Shown here: in pieces, positions 39,493 through 48,287 of the stretch
Layout: the number at the start of each line of letters is the position of its first letter
How positions within the stretch are numbered: position 1 is the stretch's first letter
Source: Bradyrhizobium tropiciagri
GTDB lineage: Bacteria; Pseudomonadota; Alphaproteobacteria; Rhizobiales; Xanthobacteraceae
Direction of reading: 5' to 3'
Assembly: GCF_018130545.1 (NCBI RefSeq)
Contig: NZ_JAFCKF010000006.1
Span: 538,388 to 602,387, forward strand
DNA length: 64,000 nt
The notes under the pieces: model-generated
What the model was told of the DNA's origin: nothing
The model's database searches: none
What the model saw: the letters and a program-made list of their open reading frames with translations, nothing else
Program-made: the position numbers and the translations under genes

Positions 39493-40527
39493 ATGGAATA
39501 CCGCAATCTCGGCGCATCCGGCCTCAAAGTGCCGGTGCTCAGCTTCGGCACCGGCACCTTCGGTGGCCAGGGACCGTTGTTCTCGGCCTGGGGCCGCAGC
39601 GACGCCAGCGAGGCGCGGCGGCTGATCGATATCTGTCTCGAGGCCGGCGTCAATCTGTTCGATACCGCCGATGTCTATTCCAGCGGCGCGTCGGAAGAGA
39701 TCCTCGGTGCCGCGATCAAGGGGCGCCGCGACAAGGTCTTGATCTCGACCAAGACCGGCCTGCCGATGGGCGACGGTCCGCTCGATGCCGGCACGTCGCG
39801 CTATCGCCTCGTTGCCGCGGTCGACGCCGCGCTGCGCCGGCTCGGCACCGACTATATCGACCTGCTGCAGCTTCATGCCTTCGACGCCTTCACGCCGATC
39901 GATGAGGTGCTGTCGACGCTCGATACGCTGGTGCGCGCCGGCAAGCTGCGCTATGTCGGCGCCTCGAATTTCTCCGGCTGGCATTTGATGAAGTCGCTCG
40001 CGGTCGCCGAACGGCACGGTTGGCCGCGCTACGTCGCGCATCAGGTCTATTATTCGCTGGCCGGCCGCGACTATGAATCCGAGCTGATGCCGCTCGCGCT
40101 CGACCAGGGCGTCGGCGCGCTGGTCTGGAGCCCACTCGGCTGGGGCCGGCTCACCGGCAAGGTCCGACGCGGGCAGCCATTGCCGAAGAACAGCCGCTTG
40201 CACGAGACTGCGCAGTTCGGGCCGGCCGTCGATGACGAGAAGCTTTACGCGATCGTCGATGCGCTGGACACGGTCGCCGCAGAGACCGGCCGCAGTGTGC
40301 CGCAAGTCGCCATTGCCTGGCTGCTCACGCGTCCCAGCGTTTCATCCGTCATCATTGGTGCGCGCGACGAAGCGCAGCTGCGCGACAATCTCGGCGCGGT
40401 CGGATGGTCGCTCTCGCCGGACCAGATCGCGCGTCTCGACAAGGCCAGCGCGATGATGCCGGCTTATCCATATTACCCCTACCGCATCCAGGAGGGCTTC
40501 GCGCGGCTCAATCCGCCGCTGGTATAG
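39493..40527 (+). CDS. Aldo/keto reductase
   Basis: 344 residues with the aldo/keto reductase barrel and tetrad Asp57, Tyr62 (NLFDTADVYSSG), Lys87 (LISTKTG) and His128 (LLQLHAFD). GLKVPVLSFGTGTF at the start and VAIAWLLTRPSVSSVIIGAR near the NADPH site are typical. GGGAG is seven bases before ATG 39493; an in-frame ATG two codons earlier is too close to it. An open frame reading back to 38209 runs through the MFS gene in another frame and is not a real fusion. Confidence 0.93.
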   Translation: MEYRNLGASGLKVPVLSFGTGTFGGQGPLFSAWGRSDASEARRLIDICLEAGVNLFDTADVYSSGASEEILGAAIKGRRDKVLISTKTGLPMGDGPLDAGTSRYRLVAAVDAALRRLGTDYIDLLQLHAFDAFTPIDEVLSTLDTLVRAGKLRYVGASNFSGWHLMKSLAVAERHGWPRYVAHQVYYSLAGRDYESELMPLALDQGVGALVWSPLGWGRLTGKVRRGQPLPKNSRLHETAQFGPAVDDEKLYAIVDALDTVAAETGRSVPQVAIAWLLTRPSVSSVIIGARDEAQLRDNLGAVGWSLSPDQIARLDKASAMMPAYPYYPYRIQEGFARLNPPLV

Positions 40528-40535
40528 GGCGCTCG

Positions 40536-40556
40536 CCGCGCGCCGGTGGCGCGCGG
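40536..40556. terminator. GC-rich hairpin between convergent genes
   Basis: 9-bp perfect stem CCGCGCGCC 40536-40544 / GGCGCGCGG 40548-40556, loop GGT, in the 36-base gap between the aldo/keto reductase and AraC stops. No clear U-tract, so termination is plausible but not certain. Confidence 0.5.
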
Positions 40557-40563
40557 TTCAATC

Positions 40564-41466
40564 TCATGCCTCGTGCTTTGTCTCGCAAACCTGCCGGCGG
40601 TACTCCGCCGGCGTCACGTTCATGTGCTGCCGGAACACGCGATTGAGATGGCTCTGGTCGGCGAAGCCCGCGAGCAGGGCGATCTCCTTTAGCGCCACGC
40701 GATCCCTGCGCAGATGCTGGCATGCGTGCTCGACCTTGCGCTGCAGGACGTAAGCATGCGGCCGCATGCCGTAGTGGACGCGGAACTTGCGGGCGAACTG
40801 CACCGGCGTGCAATTGCAGATGTTCGCGAGCTCTTCGAGCGTGATGTTGCGCGAGATATTCTGTTCGACATAGTCCTCGATGAGCCGCGCATGTGCCGGC
40901 CTGAACCGCCCCTGCGCGCAGGGCATCTTGAATTCGATCGCGGCGTATTTGCGCAGGATGTGCACGCTGGCCTGCAACGCCAGCGCGTCGTAGCAGAGGC
41001 GTCCGCCGGGACCGCCCGTGGCGACCTCTTGGATCATCTGATCGTTGATCCAGGTCAGCATTGGGTCTTCGACCTTGAGCAGATCGTGAAGTTCGACCGT
41101 CTCGGCGTCGCGGTCGAAGGCATCGCTCGCGGTCTTCGCCATCAGCATTGGCGAGATGTAGAAATGGCTGACCTCGATGTCGTTCTTCCAATGCCAGCTC
41201 GACGGCTCTGCGCGCGTCAGAAGCGACGTGACGCCGCGACCGACGTGATCCTGTTTCCACGTGCCGCTGACACGGCGGTTCATCGATGTCACGCCGTCGC
41301 GATACAGCACGAGGAGGAAGTTCTCCGATGGCGGGACCCAGATGTCTGATGGCGCATAGCGGAAGATCCGCAGCCGGAAATCGTTGCGGCCAATCGGCGA
41401 ACTATCCAGCTTCAACTCGCCGGGAGCGTAGCGCGGCAGTTCCTCGACCGTGATCAACTGGCTCAT
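40564..41466 (-). CDS. AraC family transcriptional regulator
   Basis: 300 residues. The N-terminal sensing domain (about 1-190) is of the AraC_binding_2 kind (NFLLVLYRDGVTSMNRR); the C-terminal double HTH covers about 195-295, with NITLEELANICNCTPVQFARKFRVHYGMRPHAYVLQRKV and VALKEIALLAGFADQSHLNRVFRQHMNVTPAEYRR. GGGAGGAGG before ATG 41466 fixes the start. It is divergent from the monooxygenase/serine-hydrolase pair about 300 bases away and is the likely regulator of them. Confidence 0.9.
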   Translation of the reverse strand: MSQLITVEELPRYAPGELKLDSSPIGRNDFRLRIFRYAPSDIWVPPSENFLLVLYRDGVTSMNRRVSGTWKQDHVGRGVTSLLTRAEPSSWHWKNDIEVSHFYISPMLMAKTASDAFDRDAETVELHDLLKVEDPMLTWINDQMIQEVATGGPGGRLCYDALALQASVHILRKYAAIEFKMPCAQGRFRPAHARLIEDYVEQNISRNITLEELANICNCTPVQFARKFRVHYGMRPHAYVLQRKVEHACQHLRRDRVALKEIALLAGFADQSHLNRVFRQHMNVTPAEYRRQVCETKHEA

Positions 41467-41764
41467 CGCGCGAGCCTCCTCCCTGGAAACCATCGGCGGT
41501 TGACCGCTTCTTCTTTGGCCGGACGGCAGAATAGGCCGCTTTCGCCGTTTGCCAAGGAGACCAATGGCCGACCTCGCGATTGCGCGGTCGCGTTCCAGAG
41601 ATTGTCGGTTTCATTCAAGTCCCGACGACCGCAGGCGCCGTAGCCTCCTGTGCGTCCCGGCAGCCTCGTCCATGCCGCCGGGGTCCAAATTGGCGCAACG
41701 CACCGTCATCCGGGGGCATCCGGGTGGGAAAGGGCGTGCGAGAGACCAGACACAGGAGGAAATC

Positions 41765-43405
41765 ATGACTGCGACCGCAACGAGGTCCAATGGAAGCAAT
41801 GGCGCGCACGCGACATTCAAATTCGACGCCGTGGTGATCGGCGCCGGCGTCGCCGGTCTCTATCAATTGTTCCGCCTGCGCGAGCAGGGCCTGAACGTCA
41901 GGGCTATTGACGCTGGCTCAAGCGTCGGTGGCACGTGGTATTGGAACCGCTATCCCGGCGCGCGCTTCGATTCCGAAGGCCACACCTATCAGTATCTGTT
42001 CTCCGAGGACCTCTACAAAGGCTGGAGCTGGAGCGAGCGGTTTCCAGGACAACCGGAAATCGAACGCTGGCTGAACTATGTGGCCGACCGCCTCGACCTC
42101 AAGAAGGACATCCAGTTTGAAACCACGGTCAAGAGCGCGCATTTCAATGAAGCGACGCAGCGTTGGCAGGTGGCGACGGACAAGGGCGATGTGATCGACA
42201 CCCAGTTCCTGGTCACCTGCTGCGGCATGCTCTCAGCCCCGCATGTGTCGTTCCCCGGACAGGAGACCTTCAAGGGCAAACTGTTCCATACCGCGCGCTG
42301 GCCGAAAGGACCGATCGAACTCGCCGGCAAGCGCGTCGGCGTGGTTGGCAACGGCGCGACCGGGATCCAGGTGATCCAGTCGATCGCCGGCGAGGTCGGC
42401 CATCTCAAGGTGTTCATCCGCACGCCGCAATACATCATCCCGATGAAGAACCCGAAATGGGACGCGTCAGATGCCGAAGCCTACAAGTCGAAGTTCAAGT
42501 TCCTCACCGAGCGGCTGCCGAAGACCTTCACCGGCTTCGAGTTCGACTTCGAGCACGCCTGGGCCGATCTGACGCCGCAGCAGCGCCGCCAGGTGGTCGA
42601 GGACTGCTGGAACGATGGATCTCTCAAACTGTGGGTCTCGTCCTTCGCCGAACTGTTCTTCGATGAAGCCGTCAACGCCGAGATCACCGAATTCGTGCGC
42701 GAGAAGATGCGAGAACGGATCAGGGATCCCAAACTGTGCGAGCAGCTGATTCCATCGGATTACGGCTTCGGCACCCACCGGGTGCCGCTCGAGAGCAATT
42801 TCCTCGAGGCCTTCCATCGGCCCAATGTCGAGATCGTCAGCGTCAAGGACAATCCGATCGCCCGCATCACCCCCGAGGGCATTCAGACTGCGGACGGCAC
42901 CGTACACGAGTTCGACGTCATTATCCTCGCGACGGGATTCGACGCCGGCACCGGTGCGTTGACGCGGATCGATATCCGCGGCCGCGACGGCCGCTCGCTG
43001 AAGGAGGACTGGGGCCGGGATATCCGCACCACCATGGGCCTGCAGGTTCACGGCTATCCGAACCTGTTCACCACGGCGGTGCCGCTCGCCCCGTCAGCCG
43101 CGCTTTGCAACATGACCACCTGCCTGCAGCAGCAGGTCGAGTGGATCGACGATTGCATCAAGTACCTGCGCGGCAAGGACCTCATCGTCATCGAACCGTC
43201 CAGGGATGCCGAAGATCAGTGGGTGGCGCATCATGATGAGACCGCCAACGCAACGCTGATCGCCAAGACCAACTCCTGGTACCTGGGTTCGAATGTCGAG
43301 GGCAAGCCGCGCCGCGTGCTGTCCTATTGCGGTGGTGTCGGCACCTATCGCCAGAAATGCGACGAGGTTGCCGCGAGCGGCTATCCCGGGTTCGCCATGC
43401 AATAG
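41765..43405 (+). CDS. Flavin-containing Baeyer-Villiger-type monooxygenase
   Basis: 546 residues. The FAD Rossmann motif is [15 protein letters not shown] at 26-40, [15 protein letters not shown] follows, the BVMO fingerprint F-x-G-x3-H-x3-W-P is at 169-180 ([12 protein letters not shown]), and the NADPH motif GNGATG at 195-200. Length matches cyclohexanone/phenylacetone monooxygenases, which insert oxygen next to a ketone to give an ester or lactone. ACAGGAGGAAATC precedes ATG 41765. The serine hydrolase 38 bases downstream could cleave the ester product. Confidence 0.92.
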   Translation: MTATATRSNGSNGAHATFKFDAVVIGAGVAGLYQLFRLREQGLNVRAIDAGSSVGGTWYWNRYPGARFDSEGHTYQYLFSEDLYKGWSWSERFPGQPEIERWLNYVADRLDLKKDIQFETTVKSAHFNEATQRWQVATDKGDVIDTQFLVTCCGMLSAPHVSFPGQETFKGKLFHTARWPKGPIELAGKRVGVVGNGATGIQVIQSIAGEVGHLKVFIRTPQYIIPMKNPKWDASDAEAYKSKFKFLTERLPKTFTGFEFDFEHAWADLTPQQRRQVVEDCWNDGSLKLWVSSFAELFFDEAVNAEITEFVREKMRERIRDPKLCEQLIPSDYGFGTHRVPLESNFLEAFHRPNVEIVSVKDNPIARITPEGIQTADGTVHEFDVIILATGFDAGTGALTRIDIRGRDGRSLKEDWGRDIRTTMGLQVHGYPNLFTTAVPLAPSAALCNMTTCLQQQVEWIDDCIKYLRGKDLIVIEPSRDAEDQWVAHHDETANATLIAKTNSWYLGSNVEGKPRRVLSYCGGVGTYRQKCDEVAASGYPGFAMQ

Positions 43406-43443
43406 CGCTACGCTTGTCAACAACAGAACACAGGAGGAAGACA

Positions 43444-44637
43444 ATGAGCACGAATTTCAGTGCAGCCGCGGATGCGATCCTCGACGGCGTCGTGACTTCA
43501 AATCCACGCGTCCCTGGCGTCGTCGCGATGGTGACCGACCGGCATCGCAACATCTATGAAGGCGCCGCCGGCAAGCGCCGCCTCGACCAGCCGGCCGATA
43601 TGACGACCGACAGCGTGTTCGCCATCTTCTCGACGACCAAGGCGATCACGGGCACTGCCGTCCTGCAGCTCGTCGAGGAGGGCAAGCTCGATCTCGACGC
43701 GCCGGCCAAGACCTATGCGCCCGACATCGGCAAGCTTCAGGTGATCGAGGGCTTCGACGACAAGGGCGAGCCGCGGCTGCGAGCACCGAAGCGCGACATC
43801 ACGACCCGCATGCTGATGGTTCATAGTGCCGGCCTGAGCTACGATTTCATCAATCACACCTACAACCGACTGGCGCAGGAGAAGGGGCAGCCGAGCGTCA
43901 TCACGGCATCCAAAGCCGCGCTGATGACCCCGCTGCTGTTCGATCCCGGCGAGCGCTGGGAATACGGCACCAACATGGATTGGTGCGGGCAGATCGTCGA
44001 GGCTATTACCGGCCGCCGGCTCGGCGAGGTCTTCAAAACGCGCATCTTCGAACCGCTCGGGATCATGGATGCGACGTTCGAGCTCACCGACGCGATGCGC
44101 CGCAGGCTCGCCGGCATTCACGCCCGCAATGCCGACGGCTCGCTCACGCCGATGGATTTCGAGCTGCCGGCCAATCCGGAAATCCACATGGGCGGCCACG
44201 GGCTTTACGGCACAATCGGCGACTACATGCGCTTCATCCGGATGTGGCTCAATGACGGCGCCGGCGAGCATGGACGCGTCCTCAAGGCCGAGACGGTGCG
44301 GATGGCCGAGAAGAACCATCTCGGTAACAACAAGGTCACCGCGATCACGGGCGTGATCACCTCGCTCGCCAACGATGCCGAATTCTTCCCCGGCCAGTCG
44401 AAATCCTGGGCGCTGAGCTTCATGATCAATGACGAGCAGGCTCCGACCGGCCGTCCCGCCGGTGCGCTCGGCTGGGCTGGTCTTGCCAACCTGTTCTACT
44501 GGATCGATCGGCAGAACGGATTCGGCGGATTCTGGGCGACGCAGATCCTGCCGTTCGGCGATCCGACGTCGTTCGTGGGCTACATGAACTTGGAGACCGC
44601 GTTCTACGAATCCCTGAAACTGCGCAAGGCGGGTTAG
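43444..44637 (+). CDS. Serine hydrolase, beta-lactamase/esterase EstB family
   Basis: 397 residues without a signal peptide. The SxxK motif is Ser63-Thr-Thr-Lys66 (FSTTKAITG), and the Tyr motif is at Tyr174 (WEYGTNMDW), both typical of class C beta-lactamase-fold esterases. HSAGLSYDF at 127-135 is a conserved loop. AGGAGGAAGAC precedes the ATG. A cytoplasmic esterase/lactonase is more likely than a beta-lactamase because it is not exported and follows a Baeyer-Villiger monooxygenase in an apparent operon. Confidence 0.9.
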   Translation: MSTNFSAAADAILDGVVTSNPRVPGVVAMVTDRHRNIYEGAAGKRRLDQPADMTTDSVFAIFSTTKAITGTAVLQLVEEGKLDLDAPAKTYAPDIGKLQVIEGFDDKGEPRLRAPKRDITTRMLMVHSAGLSYDFINHTYNRLAQEKGQPSVITASKAALMTPLLFDPGERWEYGTNMDWCGQIVEAITGRRLGEVFKTRIFEPLGIMDATFELTDAMRRRLAGIHARNADGSLTPMDFELPANPEIHMGGHGLYGTIGDYMRFIRMWLNDGAGEHGRVLKAETVRMAEKNHLGNNKVTAITGVITSLANDAEFFPGQSKSWALSFMINDEQAPTGRPAGALGWAGLANLFYWIDRQNGFGGFWATQILPFGDPTSFVGYMNLETAFYESLKLRKAG

Positions 44638-44667
44638 TCCCGCCGCGCCAGTTCGACTGCCGGCCGA

Positions 44668-46044
44668 TCAACAGCGCTGCTGAAGCTCGGGGAATACCAT
44701 GCGCATGCAGGCGCCGCCGGACGGCGCCTGATCGACCTCGATGCGGCCGCCGTGCAGGCGCATGATGGTCTGCACCAGATCGAGGCCGAGCCCGGCGCCG
44801 CGGCCGCCCGGATGCAGGCGGCGGAACGGCTCCAGGATCTGCTGGCGTGCGTCGGGCTGAACGCCGTCGCCGTCGTCGCAGACCTCGATCCGTCCTGTTG
44901 TCGTCACTCGAACCAGGATCGCGCCGCGGCGCTGCCCGTGGTCGATGGCGTTCTGCACGAGGTTGGTGAGCGCCCGTTCGAGTGCGGTCTGGTCGCCGGT
45001 CACCACGATCGTCTCGCCCTCCTGCTCAAAGGACATGTCGTATCCCGCCGCGAAGGCGAGCGGCGCGAGGTCGAGCACGACCTGCCGCGCGACGCCGACG
45101 AGATTGACCGGGCCGAACGTGTCGGTGTGCTGATCGAGCCGTTGCAGGTCCAGCAGCTGACCGGCCATCACGCTGAGGCGGGTGGCGTCCTCGAGCAGGT
45201 GGGTCTTCTCCGGACCGGCCTGCAATGAGGCGACCCGTGTCGAGAGGATTGCGATCGGCGTGCGGAGCTCGTGCGCAGCGTCGGCGAGGAAGCGGCGATG
45301 GCGCTCGTAACCCTTGTCGAGCCGATCGAGCGCGGCATTGATGGCCTTCACCAGCGGTGTGATCTCGACCGGGACGTTGTCGAGCGGTAGCTGCACGCCG
45401 CGCTGGTCGATGTCGATGCGCTCGGCCTGCGCCGCGACCTGGGCGAGACCGTTCATGGCCCGGCGCACCACGAACGGTGTCGCGACCAGCGTCGCCAGCG
45501 TCATCAGCACGACGATCGGCAGGATCATGTTGAGGAACAGCAGCGGCGTGCTCTCCAGTGCGCGCCACATCGAGAGCTCGCCGTATGTGCCGGTCAGGAT
45601 CTGGACCCGTCCCGCCGATGTGTCGACCCATTTGACGAGACCTGCGGGCCGCATGGCTTCCGCCGCGTTCCATTTGAGCCGCGCCTCGCTGACATGATCG
45701 AGCGCTGAGGCGATCGGCGCGAATTGCGTCGGCACTACGCCCTCGGACAGCTGGTGTCCTTCGGTGTCGCGGATGATGAACCAGAGGTCGGCGTGTCCGG
45801 CGCGCAATGCGGCCAGTTCCGGCGTTTGGCGCAGCGTCAGCCCACCCGCTTCGTCGCGGATGACGGCGTCCCGCAGCGTATCGAGCGTGCTGCCTTCGTA
45901 CTCGCCGATCAAGAGCCCCGCCCGCAGCAGCCCGATCGCGGCGGCCCCGATCAGCAGAATCAGGAGGGTCAACGCGATCGCCTGCAGGCCCGCGAGGCGC
46001 CCGACCAGGCGCCAGGTGAGGGACCGTGGTCGCAGCACGCTCAC
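44668..46044 (-). CDS. Sensor histidine kinase
   Basis: 458 residues, GTG start overlapping the response-regulator stop (GTGA). TM1 about 20-42, periplasmic domain 45-165, TM2 about 168-190, a HAMP-like linker, then the DHp box FLADAAHELRTPIA with His258 and the HATPase domain (NLVQNAIDHG as N-box, CDDGDGVQPD as G1, GRGAGLGLDLVQTIMRLHGG as G2). QseC/TctE-type classic kinase. The signal sensed by the ~120-residue periplasmic domain is unknown. Confidence 0.93.
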   Translation of the reverse strand: MSVLRPRSLTWRLVGRLAGLQAIALTLLILLIGAAAIGLLRAGLLIGEYEGSTLDTLRDAVIRDEAGGLTLRQTPELAALRAGHADLWFIIRDTEGHQLSEGVVPTQFAPIASALDHVSEARLKWNAAEAMRPAGLVKWVDTSAGRVQILTGTYGELSMWRALESTPLLFLNMILPIVVLMTLATLVATPFVVRRAMNGLAQVAAQAERIDIDQRGVQLPLDNVPVEITPLVKAINAALDRLDKGYERHRRFLADAAHELRTPIAILSTRVASLQAGPEKTHLLEDATRLSVMAGQLLDLQRLDQHTDTFGPVNLVGVARQVVLDLAPLAFAAGYDMSFEQEGETIVVTGDQTALERALTNLVQNAIDHGQRRGAILVRVTTTGRIEVCDDGDGVQPDARQQILEPFRRLHPGGRGAGLGLDLVQTIMRLHGGRIEVDQAPSGGACMRMVFPELQQRC

Positions 46045-46715
46045 GGTGTCTCCCGCAGCACATAGCCGAGGCCACGAACGCCGTTGATGGTGACGCCGGC
46101 GTCGGCCTCGGCGAGTCTGCGGCGCAGGCGCGACACGTGGCTATCCAGCGCATTGGGCTGCACGTCGTCGTCGAGGCCGTAGACCGCCTCCATCAGTGCG
46201 GAGCGCTGCACCATGCGTCCCATCCGATGCAGCAGCGCCTCGAGCACCAGCCGTTCGCGGCGCGGCATCTCCAGTGGACGGCCATCGACGTTGGCCCCGC
46301 GATGGGTGAAGTCGAACGACAGGCGTCCGATCCGCGCGGCGTGTTGCTGCACATTGGCGGGCCGGCGCAGCAGCGCCCGCAGCCGCGCCAGTAGCTCCTC
46401 GAACGCGAACGGCTTGCCGAGATAATCGTCGGCGCCGCTGTCGAGGCCCGAGATCCGATCCGCGAGCTCGCCGCGGGCGGTCAGCACCAGCACCGGCACG
46501 GTGTTGCCGCGCGCGCGCAATTTCGGAATCAGCGTCAACCCGTCGCCGTCGGGCAATTGCCGGTCGAGCACGATCGCGTCGTAGCTCCCCGCTGCGGCGA
46601 TCGCCTCGGCTTCCAGGAGATCCGGCGCATGATCGACCAGCATGTCGTGCCGCGCGAGCGCCGCACGCAGCGCCGCGACCATGTCCGGCTGGTCCTCTAC
46701 CAACAGCACCCGCAT
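46041..46715 (-). CDS. OmpR/PhoB family response regulator
   Basis: 224 residues. The receiver has acidic Asp8, phospho-acceptor Asp51 (AIVLDRQLPDGDG), a Thr in VLTARGE and Lys in YLGKPFAFEELLARLRALLRR. The C-terminal winged helix is OmpR-type (RRERLVLEALL, NALDSHVSRLRRRL, INGVRGLGYVL). First gene of an operon with the kinase; it is divergent from the phospholipid-methyltransferase-like gene 265 bases away, so that cluster is a candidate regulon. Confidence 0.94.
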   Translation of the reverse strand: MRVLLVEDQPDMVAALRAALARHDMLVDHAPDLLEAEAIAAAGSYDAIVLDRQLPDGDGLTLIPKLRARGNTVPVLVLTARGELADRISGLDSGADDYLGKPFAFEELLARLRALLRRPANVQQHAARIGRLSFDFTHRGANVDGRPLEMPRRERLVLEALLHRMGRMVQRSALMEAVYGLDDDVQPNALDSHVSRLRRRLAEADAGVTINGVRGLGYVLRETP

Positions 46716-46980
46716 TCGTCGCGTTACCTCCGCACCGGTTCGTCGTTCGATCTGCCGGTTTTATGTCTCATTCATTGCGGCAACCTTGCGAGTTTGTCAG
46801 CTCAAATGCGTCGCCGACCGAAATTTCGTGCGTGCGCAGATTTGCGACAGGCTGACGCAAGCTTCGCATGGGACAGATGCGCGCCAGGGGCATCTGCAAA
46901 GCGAAAGATTACGTGAATGACCTTGCCTACCAACCTTTGCCGCGGTACCGGCGACGCGCTCATCATGCGGGAGCTCCAGC

Positions 46981-47559
46981 ATGTCAGCCGCTGACATCCT
47001 GCCGTTCTTCCGCGCCTGGGTGCGCAATCCGCTGCGCGTTGCCGCAGTTGCGCCGTCCGGACCAGCCGTCGCGTCGCTCATGGCGCAAGAGATTACCGCA
47101 GACACCGGTCCGGTGATCGAGCTCGGTCCCGGCACGGGCGTCTTTACCGATGCCTTGCTTCGCCGCGGTGTGAGGCAGCGGGATCTGACGCTGGTGGAGT
47201 ACGGCTCCGAATTCATCCCGTTGCTGCAGCGGCGCTTTCCAGGTGCGCGGGTGCTCTGGATGGATGCAGCCTGGCTGAAGCGGGAACGGCTGTTCGAAGG
47301 GGCGCCCGTCGGTGCGGTCGTGAGCGGCCTCGGGCTTCTCATCATGCCGCCCGAGAAGGTCACGGCGATCCTCGATGGTGCCTTCGGCTATCTCCGCCCC
47401 GACGGGGCGTTCTACCAGATCACCTATGGTCCGCGCTGCCCGGTCGCAGATGCGATCCTGGATCGCCTTGATCTGCAGGCGAGCTGTATCGGGCAGACAT
47501 TTCGCAACCTGCCGCCGGCGTCCGTCTATCGGATCAGCCGCCGCTACCCCTACGCTTGA
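46981..47559 (+). CDS. Phospholipid N-methyltransferase-like protein (PmtA family)
   Basis: 192-residue soluble SAM methyltransferase. FFRAWVRNPLRVAAVAPSGPAVASLMA is the N-terminal stretch shared with rhizobial and Rhodobacter phospholipid N-methyltransferases; motif I is VIELGPGTGVFTDALL. PmtA enzymes methylate phosphatidylethanolamine to phosphatidylcholine, abundant in Bradyrhizobium membranes. It is not certain that this is a functional PmtA and not a related lipid or porphyrin methyltransferase. GGGAG precedes the ATG; followed 11 bases later by the DedA gene. Confidence 0.82.
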   Translation: MSAADILPFFRAWVRNPLRVAAVAPSGPAVASLMAQEITADTGPVIELGPGTGVFTDALLRRGVRQRDLTLVEYGSEFIPLLQRRFPGARVLWMDAAWLKRERLFEGAPVGAVVSGLGLLIMPPEKVTAILDGAFGYLRPDGAFYQITYGPRCPVADAILDRLDLQASCIGQTFRNLPPASVYRISRRYPYA

Positions 47560-47570
47560 TCGAGGCCGCG

Positions 47571-48230
47571 ATGGACACGTCGAGCACGATCGCGATGTTT
47601 CTACATTTCGGCTTGGTGGGCGTTGGTTGCCTCGCCATCGCCGAGAAGTTCATTCCGCTGTTGCCGTCCTATGTGCTGCTGATGCTGCTCGGGCTGACGG
47701 TCCCCGACGGCACGACGCTTGCGAAGACCATCCTCGCGACCAGCGCTGGATCGGTGATCGGCGCGATCGGCTGGTACGGGCTAGGCCGGGCGCTCGGCTC
47801 GCGGCGCATCGAAGGATTGGTGACGCGCTACGGCAAGTTCGTGCTGCTGCGGCCATCGCTCTACCGACAGCTCACCGACGCCTATCGCGGCAATCATTTC
47901 TGGGTGACGTTGATCGGTCAGACCTTGCCCACCGTGCGGATCTATCTGGCGCTGCCCGCCGGTGTGCTGCGGCTGGAGCCGCGCGCCTTCGTGATGGCGA
48001 CGGCGATCGGCACGGTGATCTGGAACATGCCGTTCCTGAGTCTCGGCTATGCGCTGCGCGGCAGCGGCCATGATCCGATCAGCCTCGGCTTCTGGGTGGT
48101 GGTGGTCCTGATCGCCGTGGAAGTCGCGCTCTTGCTGGGATTTCGGCTCTACAAGCGCTCGCCCGCATCGGGGAGCGTCGCGCCTCCGCTTGCGCTCCCC
48201 TCACGCTTGCCGGTGGAGGAGGGCGCATGA
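47571..48230 (+). CDS. DedA family membrane protein
   Basis: 219 residues with about five hydrophobic segments. FLHFGLVGVGCLAIAEKFIPLLPSYVLLMLLG carries the Glu and Pro conserved in DedA proteins, and VTLIGQTLPTVRIYLALPAGVLR is the second conserved half (usually GR-x-lP-x-hR; here GQTLPTVR, with Gln in place of the first Arg). DedA proteins are undecaprenyl-phosphate or phospholipid transporters/flippases. ATG 47571 with GAGG is preferred to a TTG overlapping the previous stop. It overlaps a 19-codon frame at its end. Confidence 0.88.
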   Translation: MDTSSTIAMFLHFGLVGVGCLAIAEKFIPLLPSYVLLMLLGLTVPDGTTLAKTILATSAGSVIGAIGWYGLGRALGSRRIEGLVTRYGKFVLLRPSLYRQLTDAYRGNHFWVTLIGQTLPTVRIYLALPAGVLRLEPRAFVMATAIGTVIWNMPFLSLGYALRGSGHDPISLGFWVVVVLIAVEVALLLGFRLYKRSPASGSVAPPLALPSRLPVEEGA

Positions 48231-48287
48231 GAGCGCTGCTGCCTCGCTTGCTGCCAGTCGCAGCGGCAGCGGAGGCCATTGCCTGAT
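48227..48287 (+). CDS. Possible 19-residue coupling ORF between dedA and the glycosyltransferase gene
   Basis: ATG at 48227 overlaps the DedA stop (ATGA), and its TGA 48285-48287 overlaps the glycosyltransferase start (GATG). It encodes MRALLPRLLPVAAAAEAIA. Such a minimal frame overlapping both neighbours can relay ribosomes between genes. The peptide itself has no recognisable function and it may be only an accidental open frame. Confidence 0.35.

Noticed and set aside
38209-40527. Apparent 772-residue fusion ending in an aldo/keto reductase
   Set aside because: The first 426 codons read the MFS gene in a wrong frame; a ribosome binding site and proper ATG for the reductase lie at 39493.
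43498-44319. 273-codon minus-strand frame inside the serine hydrolase gene
   Set aside because: Antisense shadow of a gene with clear SxxK and Tyr motifs.
43444-44637. Serine hydrolase as an antibiotic-resistance beta-lactamase
   Set aside because: No signal peptide; sits in an operon with a Baeyer-Villiger monooxygenase; the Tyr motif is esterase-like.
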